Shown piece by piece: positions 23,765 through 28,961 of a stretch of DNA of 28,961 nt. The notes beneath the pieces were generated by a model, which was given only the letters and a program-made list of their open reading frames with translations, did no database searches and was not told the origin of the DNA. Every line of letters starts with the position of its first letter. Position 1 is the first letter of the stretch. The DNA comes from Clostridiales bacterium. GTDB lineage: Bacteria; Bacillota; Clostridia; Christensenellales; CAG-138. The DNA lies in contig SFNQ01000030.1 of assembly GCA_004554165.1 (NCBI GenBank), forward strand, positions 1 to 28,961, in the 5' to 3' direction. The position numbers were made by a program, and so were the translations under genes.

Positions 23765-24907
23765 ATGGAAGACTATTATGACAGAGCCCGGGCGCCGCAG
23801 CAGCGGCGCAGCCCCACAGGCGGCAGGAGAAAACGCCGCCGGTCCAAAACGCTGATTCTGACCCTGACGCTGGTCGGCGTCTTTACGGTTGCGCTTCTGG
23901 TCTACCTCCTGTTCTTCAGCGACAGGGAACGCACCATCTCCATGGAAGCCACGCCGATTTCCTCCTCCATGACGCACCTCAATACCGGCAGGGGGCTTTT
24001 GTACCAGACCGACGGCCAGCTCCACTATTTTGACTGGCAGGACCACAAAAAGAACTATACCGCAGGCACCTCCTCCAGCGACATCAAAATGACGGGCAGC
24101 AGCAGCATGTCCGCCGTATACAACGCCAGCTTTCTGCATGTGGTAGGGCAGGAGAGCGCGATTCCCTTCACCGGTACCATCGATACCGTGGAATGCGGCC
24201 GGGGACATCTGGCGGTGCTCCGGCAGGATTCCGAGGGAGGAGAGAGCGTGCTTGTGCTCTCAAAGGACGGCGTGCAGATTGACCAGCTTCTGCCGGGCGA
24301 CCAGTACATCGTAGACTTCGGCTTTTACGAGACCACGGGAGAAATGCTCTGGGTGGAGCTGCTCTCCGACGCGGCGGGCCAGCCCACCACCACCATTCGC
24401 ACCTATGACCTTGCAAAGCAGGACCAGACCGGCGCAATTCAGGTGCAGAACCAGCTGGTGGAGGACCTGTATATCACCGGCAGCAGCATCTTTGTCGCCG
24501 GCACAAACCAGATCATCCGCTATACCCACGATGGAAACAAGGAGGCCTACCGCGTCACCGTATACGGCTACCGGGTGCTCGACTTTTCCAGCGCGGGCAG
24601 CCCCACCTTCCTGCTGACGCCCCGGGGCGGCGACATGCATGCGGTCAAGCTCCTGCAACTGTCCGAGGCGGCGGAGGCTTCGGCCACGGAAACCTATTTG
24701 CAGCTTCCCAGCGAGGGCGTGGCGGGCTTTCTCATGAACGGGTCCCTCGTTGTGGTATCGCGCGAGCGGATGTTTACCTACACGCTGCGCGGCAAGCTCT
24801 CCGATACGGCCGTGTTCGAGCTGCCCGTGGACAATGCGTACAAGCTCTCTGAAACCATGCTGCTGCTGGAGAGCAACGGCCTGTACTACACCGCTTCCAT
24901 CAAGTAA
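23765..24907 (+). CDS. Membrane-anchored protein of unknown function, propeller-like (DUF5711-like)
   Basis: A 380-residue protein. The N-terminal cytoplasmic tail is very basic (RRKRRRSK), followed by one transmembrane helix (about residues 29-53, LILTLTLVGVFTVALLVYLL). An extracellular domain of about 320 residues has repeated blade-like units such as GRGLLYQTDGQLHYFDW, GHLAVLRQD, SSIFVAGTNQIIRYT and SLVVVSRERMFTYT. This suggests a beta-propeller. ATG 23765 is used because the promoter lies just upstream; the ribosome binding site (GGTGGAG) is 12 nt away. It recalls DUF5711 proteins of Clostridia, from memory. Its neighbour is a CvpA-like protein; both may act at the cell envelope. Confidence 0.75.
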   Translation: MEDYYDRARAPQQRRSPTGGRRKRRRSKTLILTLTLVGVFTVALLVYLLFFSDRERTISMEATPISSSMTHLNTGRGLLYQTDGQLHYFDWQDHKKNYTAGTSSSDIKMTGSSSMSAVYNASFLHVVGQESAIPFTGTIDTVECGRGHLAVLRQDSEGGESVLVLSKDGVQIDQLLPGDQYIVDFGFYETTGEMLWVELLSDAAGQPTTTIRTYDLAKQDQTGAIQVQNQLVEDLYITGSSIFVAGTNQIIRYTHDGNKEAYRVTVYGYRVLDFSSAGSPTFLLTPRGGDMHAVKLLQLSEAAEASATETYLQLPSEGVAGFLMNGSLVVVSRERMFTYTLRGKLSDTAVFELPVDNAYKLSETMLLLESNGLYYTASIK

Positions 24908-25003
24908 CGGCAAAGATTGCGGCCGGCGTTTTCCTGTATATGTGGTATGAAAGCGCCGCTTTGTGGCTATCATGGCCTTAGAGAGAGGAAAGGAGGAATC
25001 CGC

Positions 25004-25711
25004 GTGAACGTTGTGGACATTGCAATCGTGCTCATCCTGGCGATTGCGGTGCTCGGCGGCTATTACCGCGGCTTTGTGGATACGGCGCTGGGCCTTGCGG
25101 CAACGGTGCTTTCCTATCTGCTGGGTATGGCCGGGATCCCGCTGGTTTCCGGCGCGATCAAGGGACATGAGACGCTTTACGGCATGCTCCAGTATTATAC
25201 CGAGGGCGCGGAATATGTGGCCGTCACCGATGTGGAGCTGACGCGCACGCCCATCGGCCAGATTTCCCGGGAGCAGCTGGAAACCATCATTCAAAACGCG
25301 GATATGCCGCTGCCCATGGGCGCGCGGGTAACGCGGAACATCGCGGCGGAGGCCTTCAGCGGCCAGGGCGTGACCACGCTGGGCGATTATTTCAACCTCA
25401 CCATCATCTCGGTGGTCATCAACATTGCGTCCCTGCTGATCGTGTTTCTCATTGCGCGGATCGTTTTCGGTGTCATCATTCGCGGCGTGGAATATGGGCG
25501 CGGCGGCTATCCCGTGCTGGCCCGGGGCGACGGCCTGATCGGCGCGGGCGTAGGCCTGCTGCAGGGCGTGCTCATCCTGTTTGCCATCTTTTTGCTGCTG
25601 CCCGTGGCGCTGACGGTGCTGCCCAAGCTGTATGCGTTTATCGAGGAATCCTTTTTCGGAGAATTCTTTTATCGGGCCAACTTCTTCATCAGCCTGATCC
25701 CCGGGACCTGA
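25004..25711 (+). CDS. CvpA-family membrane protein
   Basis: A 235-residue membrane protein with four or more hydrophobic segments: VDIAIVLILAIAVLGGYYRG at the N-terminus, ALGLAATVLSYLLGMAG, a pair around IISVVINIASLLIVFLIARI, and LIGAGVGLLQGVLILFAIFL. The opening D-x-x-x-x-x-x-x-x-x-x-G-Y-x-R-G and the late G-x-x-x-G-x-x-x-G motif are typical of the CvpA/colicin V production family. That family is linked to envelope stress and, in some bacteria, to bile resistance. GTG 25004 has AGGAGG 7 nt upstream. Its molecular role is unknown. Confidence 0.85.
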   Translation: MNVVDIAIVLILAIAVLGGYYRGFVDTALGLAATVLSYLLGMAGIPLVSGAIKGHETLYGMLQYYTEGAEYVAVTDVELTRTPIGQISREQLETIIQNADMPLPMGARVTRNIAAEAFSGQGVTTLGDYFNLTIISVVINIASLLIVFLIARIVFGVIIRGVEYGRGGYPVLARGDGLIGAGVGLLQGVLILFAIFLLLPVALTVLPKLYAFIEESFFGEFFYRANFFISLIPGT

Positions 25712-25921
25712 CCCGGAGAGAAAACCAACCTGATTCAAGCGATGCTGCGCGCGGCCTCCGGCGAATCTTTCGGAGCGCCGCGCCTGCTTCGCATTTGGAG
25801 GGACGCCGGGCCTGCCTGCCGCTCGGAGGCCGGAGCCGCCGGGACAGAAGGAAGGACCCGCGCCGGAGCCCCCTCCTGCGGAGGTCCGTTTTACGGGAGA
25901 ATTTGCTGCGGGCGGCGGGGT

Positions 25922-26575
25922 TCAATCGCAGACCGCATGGGAAAAGACGAAAATGCTGTCTTGCTGCGGAAGCGTTTCCGGCGTAATCCGGCAGACAGAA
26001 TCGTTCAGGCGGCGGACAGAGCGGCGCCCGGCGGCCTGAAGCAGCGCATCCACGCCGTCCAGACGGAAGGCAAGCGCGTCGGTCTGATAGTGCATGGGGA
26101 TGAGCACGCGGGGCCGCAGAGCCTCCGCTACAGCCAGCGCGGCCCGGGCGTCAATGGTGTAGGTGCCGCCGACGGGACAGAGCAGAACGTCCACCGGGCC
26201 GATGCGGGCGACGGTTTCCCCGGGCAGCCGGTGCCCAAGATCGCCAAGGTGCGCCACGCGCAGGCCGTCGCCCTCGATCAGGAAGATCAGGTTGCCGCCC
26301 CGCTCCGCGCCGCCGTTGCCGTCGTGGAAGGAGGGAATGCCGGTGATGCGCAGGTCCCCCTGCACAGAAACGCCCTCCGCGCTCAACCGTTTCGGCGTTC
26401 CGCTGGCCGCCGCAAAGTAGTTGTGGTCATAGTGCGCATGGCTGCTGGTGACGATATCGCAGGCGATGTCGTGCAGCCGGTAGCCTGTGGACGGCGCGCA
26501 GGGGTCGGTGAGAATCCGCGTCCCGTTGGAGGCGGTCAGGAGGAAGCAGGAGTGGCCGTACCATTTGAATTGCAT
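25922..26575 (-). CDS. Metallo-beta-lactamase-fold hydrolase (UPF0173-like)
   Basis: The 217-residue protein has the metal site of the superfamily: SHAHYDHN (about residues 44-51), then HDGNGG, LGDLGH and a late MHYQTD histidine. The N-terminal FKWYGHSCFLL and the PVGGTYTID segment are characteristic of the UlaG/UPF0173 branch of predicted metal-dependent hydrolases. All ligands appear present. The substrate is unknown. ATG 26575 is used; the AAAGGAG ribosome binding site lies 12 nt upstream, which is longer than usual. The first 40 bp overlap the end of the upstream gene, so the two are probably translated together. Confidence 0.9.
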   Translation of the reverse strand: MQFKWYGHSCFLLTASNGTRILTDPCAPSTGYRLHDIACDIVTSSHAHYDHNYFAAASGTPKRLSAEGVSVQGDLRITGIPSFHDGNGGAERGGNLIFLIEGDGLRVAHLGDLGHRLPGETVARIGPVDVLLCPVGGTYTIDARAALAVAEALRPRVLIPMHYQTDALAFRLDGVDALLQAAGRRSVRRLNDSVCRITPETLPQQDSIFVFSHAVCD

Positions 26576-27183
26576 GCGTCGGTGGAGCTCCTTTCTGTAA
26601 AATTGCCGTAGAGGAGGCGGCAGGCTGCGTCCGCAACGCCGCCGCACCGGCGCAGCAGCGCCTGACGCTCCGGGGGCGGCAGAGGATATGCCATGGCCAG
26701 GAGCGCCTGCTCCGCTGCGGCGCGCCGGGCGTCTGTGGGACGCTCTGCGGCAGAGAGGCAGAGAAGCAGCGCGCGCTGTACGGAGGGGAAGGCGGGACAG
26801 CCGCAGGCGGGATAGCGGGAGAGCATGCGCATGCGATGGTACGCATAGCTGTCGCAGAAGGTCGCGGGGGGAGCGTCGCGAAGGATTCTCGCAAGGGCGG
26901 CGTCATAAAAGCGGTCGTGCAGCGTAAACAGCAGCCAGCCGTTCTTTGCCCGCACCTGCGCAAGGAGCGGCGCGCCCAGAACGGCGGGAAAGCGGCCGGT
27001 ATGCAGCGAGAGGGACGCGGCCCAGCGAGAGGCGTCGGCGGACAGCGCAAGGGCGCGCGGGCTGGCTGCGTCCGCGCCGCGCGCGGGCAGACGGATGTCC
27101 TCCTCCGCCATGCGAATGCCGAGGACGTCGCCCACTCCGGCCGCCAGTGCACGCCGGACCTGTGCCAATACTGCGCTTGCCAT
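26536..27183 (-). CDS. Unknown protein resembling the ArgRS N-terminal domain
   Basis: A 215-residue frame from ATG 27183. The first ~100 residues (VLAQVRRALAAGVGDVLGIR onward) follow the pattern of the additional N-terminal domain of arginyl-tRNA synthetase. This includes a section like ALALSADASRWAASL and a terminal NGWLLFTLHDRFYDAAL, similar to its GFINF segment. The remainder is helical with several Cys and recalls a DALR-type helical bundle, but no synthetase catalytic core (HIGH/KMSK) is present. No good ribosome binding site is visible. The frame stays open upstream for about 1.5 kb opposite dapF, which is not coding. The function is unknown and the homology is tentative. Confidence 0.6.
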   Translation of the reverse strand: MASAVLAQVRRALAAGVGDVLGIRMAEEDIRLPARGADAASPRALALSADASRWAASLSLHTGRFPAVLGAPLLAQVRAKNGWLLFTLHDRFYDAALARILRDAPPATFCDSYAYHRMRMLSRYPACGCPAFPSVQRALLLCLSAAERPTDARRAAAEQALLAMAYPLPPPERQALLRRCGGVADAACRLLYGNFTERSSTDACNSNGTATPASS

Positions 27184-27270
27184 ACCATAAGAATAGAGGA
27201 AAGCACCGCCGCCGTCAACCGCGCCTTTGGATTTTGGGCGAAAATGAGGCGGGGGATTTTCCCTGCGCCG

Positions 27271-27286
27271 CCAAGTATGGTATAAT
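27271..27286 (+). promoter_or_regulatory. Extended -10 promoter before the ModE-like gene and dapF
   Basis: TATGGTATAAT includes a perfect -10 (27281-27286) with a TGn extension. The -35 region is poor. It is 41 bp upstream of ATG 27328 and lies in the 144-bp gap separating divergent genes. Confidence 0.6.
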
Positions 27287-27327
27287 GTCCTTAACCGCTC
27301 CGGCGGAAATTCTTTCGGGAGCATATC

Positions 27328-27669
27328 ATGGGAAAGAAACAGCTTCGCTATTCCCTGACGCTGCGCATCTATGGCGAGGAAAAGTGCTTTGGCCCCGGCA
27401 TCGCCGAGCTGCTCGAGCGCGTGGACGAGGTCCGGTCCCTGCGAAAGGCCACCATCTCCATGGAGATGGCCTACAGCAAGGCCTGGCGTATCATCAAAAC
27501 CGCGGAGGAAAGCCTGGGCTTTCCGCTGCTCCGGTCCACCACCGGCGGACGGGGCGGCGGCGGCGCGGAGCTGACGCCCGAGGCGCAGGACTTTTTGCAG
27601 CGGTTTCGCAGGTTTGAGGAGGCGGTGCGCGGGTATGCGGACGAGGCCTTTTTGGAGATTATCGGTTAA
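27328..27669 (+). CDS. ModE-type winged-helix DNA-binding protein (HTH domain only)
   Basis: The 113-residue protein matches the N-terminal DNA-binding domain of ModE, the molybdate-responsive repressor. It has GPGIAELLERVDEVRSLRKA, the recognition region ISMEMAYSKAWRIIKTAEES, and LGFPLLRSTTGGRGGGGAEL with TPEAQDFL. The C-terminal molybdate-binding MOP domains are absent, as in many small clostridial relatives, so a metal response cannot be assumed. The ribosome binding site GGGAG is 6 nt before ATG 27328. No molybdenum genes are in the window. It precedes dapF by 18 nt and is likely co-transcribed with it. Confidence 0.88.
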   Translation: MGKKQLRYSLTLRIYGEEKCFGPGIAELLERVDEVRSLRKATISMEMAYSKAWRIIKTAEESLGFPLLRSTTGGRGGGGAELTPEAQDFLQRFRRFEEAVRGYADEAFLEIIG

Positions 27670-27687
27670 TACGGAGGCACGGGAACG

Positions 27688-28515
27688 ATGAAATTTATGA
27701 AGATGCACGGCCTGGGGAACGATTTTCTTGTCATCGACGGGCGCGTGCCGGAAAGCGTCGATTACAGTGCGCTGGCGAAACGGGCCTGCGAGCGGCATAC
27801 GGGCGTGGGTGCGGACGGCATTCTGGTGGTGGAGGACAGCGACGCGGCGGACATCCGCATGCGCATCATCAACAGCGACGGCAGCGAGGCAGAGATGTGC
27901 GGCAACGGCATCCGCTGCTTTGCAAAATATGTCTACGAGCAGGGCATCGTGAAGGGGACGGAGCTGACGGTGGAGACGCTGGCGGGCATCATGCGGCCAA
28001 CGCTCATCGTCCGCAACGGCGTGGTGGAGCAGGTGCGCGTGGATATGGGGCAGCCCTTCCTCGAGTGCAGCCAGATCCCCGTTGTGGGCGAGGGCCGCTG
28101 CATTGGCAGGACGCTGGAGGTGCTGGGGCAGACCGTGGAGTATACCAGCGTGCTTGTGGGCGTGCCGCATACGATCATATTCGTTGACGATCCCGGCGCG
28201 GTGGATATCGACGCGCTGGGCAGCGCAATCGAGCATGCGCCGGTTTTTCCGCGGCGCACCAACGTCAACTTTGCGCATGTGATTGACAGGAATACCGTGG
28301 AGATGCGGACCTGGGAGCGCGGCTGCGGGCGCACGCTCTGCTGCGGGACCGGCGCGTCCAGCACGGCGGTGGCCTGCGTGCTCAACGGGAAAACCGGCCG
28401 CAGCGTGGACATCCGCATTGCGCTCGGCACGCTGCATATCGACTGGGCGGAGGACGACCATGTCTATATGACGGGTCCTGCGGCGGCAGTCTGCGTGGGC
28501 GAGCTGCTGGACTGA
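27688..28515 (+). CDS. dapF: Diaminopimelate epimerase
   Basis: The 275-residue PLP-independent racemase converts LL- to meso-diaminopimelate for lysine and peptidoglycan synthesis. It contains KMHGLGNDFLVID at the start, TGVGADGIL, and the two catalytic Cys: the first in SEAEMCGNGIRCFAKY and the second in RTLCCGTGASSTAV. Two mirrored halves and normal length show an intact enzyme. A GGAGG sits about 11 nt before ATG 27688. The gene implies a meso-DAP pathway in the host. Its 3-prime end is overlapped in antisense by the run-on frame of a partial transposase. Confidence 0.96.
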   Translation: MKFMKMHGLGNDFLVIDGRVPESVDYSALAKRACERHTGVGADGILVVEDSDAADIRMRIINSDGSEAEMCGNGIRCFAKYVYEQGIVKGTELTVETLAGIMRPTLIVRNGVVEQVRVDMGQPFLECSQIPVVGEGRCIGRTLEVLGQTVEYTSVLVGVPHTIIFVDDPGAVDIDALGSAIEHAPVFPRRTNVNFAHVIDRNTVEMRTWERGCGRTLCCGTGASSTAVACVLNGKTGRSVDIRIALGTLHIDWAEDDHVYMTGPAAAVCVGELLD

Positions 28516-28961
28516 CGGAAAAGCCCGCAAAAGCTCCTGCCACCCCCCAAAAAAACTTCGCAGGATTATGGCTAGGAAGGAAATCGTTGGGAGAGCGATA
28601 CTGTAAAGGGCGCATCGGACGGTGATGGGAGGCTCTTCGATGCACAGCCAGCTGTGCATCGAAGTCGGCAAGGGAGTAGAAGCGACGGGAGTCGTAGAAG
28701 CGACGCTGATCCTCACGGTGGCTATGCTCTACCTTGCCGTTGTGGCGGGGCGTGTAGGGGCGAATCAGCTTGTGCCGAATGCCCAGCTCTGCGGCGGTCC
28801 TCTCAAAGAGCGTAATGTGCTCTCGCATGGATTGGGAAAAGCGGTTGGTGAACTCAAACCCGTTGTCAGTCTGGACACATTCAACGGTGAAGCCATGCTT
28901 TTTGAAGAAGGCGTATGCCTTCTTCAAAAAGTCTGCCGACGAACAGGTGCTTTGCTCATCG
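28382..28961 (-). pseudogene. Partial DDE transposase of IS481/IS3-like type (C-terminal part)
   Basis: The minus-strand frame is open from the right edge, so the start lies outside the window. It contains the integrase core: VQTDNGFEFTNRFS with the second catalytic Asp, then HKLIRPYTPRHNGKVEHSHR with the catalytic Glu, REDQRRFYDS, and RPMRPLQYRSPNDFL. Recognisable homology ends near 28571. Beyond this the frame runs without a stop through 28382, antisense to the last 134 nt of dapF. The native end of the protein and of the element is therefore missing or altered. An imperfect inverted pair (TCCTGC/GCAGGA, about 28532-28565) lies near the boundary. Family choice is tentative. Confidence 0.8.

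Noticed and set aside
27184..28716. Minus-strand frame of over 700 codons spanning dapF
   Set aside because: It is the antisense shadow of dapF and the ModE-like gene; only its last part (26536-27183) has support.

Overview
The window is a patchwork of two kinds of DNA. From about 5930 onward the sequence is GC-rich and holds ordinary chromosomal genes of an endospore-forming, diaminopimelate-containing Firmicute: SpoIIR, SleB, YpeB, DapF, PnuC, YaaA, a BCP-type peroxiredoxin, a lipid kinase and a CvpA-like protein. This points to a high-GC member of the Clostridia; no rRNA or other marker is present to place it further. The first 5.9 kb is lower in GC and is made of mobile-element debris and accessory genes.

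Region 1 (1-5930): the first 22 codons of a Y-family DNA polymerase run into a response regulator that has lost its N-terminus. A sensor kinase and a lipoprotein gene follow. The lipoprotein promoter region carries CTTACA direct repeats at 11/22-bp spacing, which looks like the regulator's own operator. Next come two arrays of ~20-bp repeats resembling insertion-sequence ends, a 39-codon ParA remnant with its terminator, and (minus strand) a degenerate RbsA-type double ABC ATPase with a frameshift just inside its real start.

Region 2 (5930-12580): a large GC-rich gene-free interval containing a 32-bp perfect palindrome, then a minus-strand peroxide-stress pair (yaaA overlapping bcp), divergent pnuC, and a spore operon spoIIR-sleB-ypeB.

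Region 3 (12584-22650): a minus-strand exported protein with four SH3b repeats, whose natural signal peptide is cut by an in-frame TAG at codon 4. It is divergent from a same-strand block of phage head genes: small terminase, large terminase, portal, probable scaffold, N4-gp56-type major capsid, a small protein, head-tail connector, beta-propeller-like tail protein, a 62-aa protein and a helical protein. No integrase, repressor, replication, lysis or receptor-binding gene is visible, and base composition resembles the host. A near-perfect LexA (SOS) box abuts a TATAAT in front of this block. The best single hypothesis for something new here is an SOS-controlled, possibly domesticated head-and-packaging cassette (gene-transfer-agent-like or satellite-like). 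A decayed prophage is the main alternative.

Region 4 (22650-28961): YegS/DgkB-type lipid kinase, a membrane-anchored propeller-like protein and a CvpA-like membrane protein (plus strand); a metallo-beta-lactamase-fold hydrolase overlapping a protein that resembles the ArgRS N-terminal domain (minus); a ModE-type HTH protein and dapF (plus); and at the right edge a partial IS481/IS3-like transposase whose frame runs antisense into dapF.
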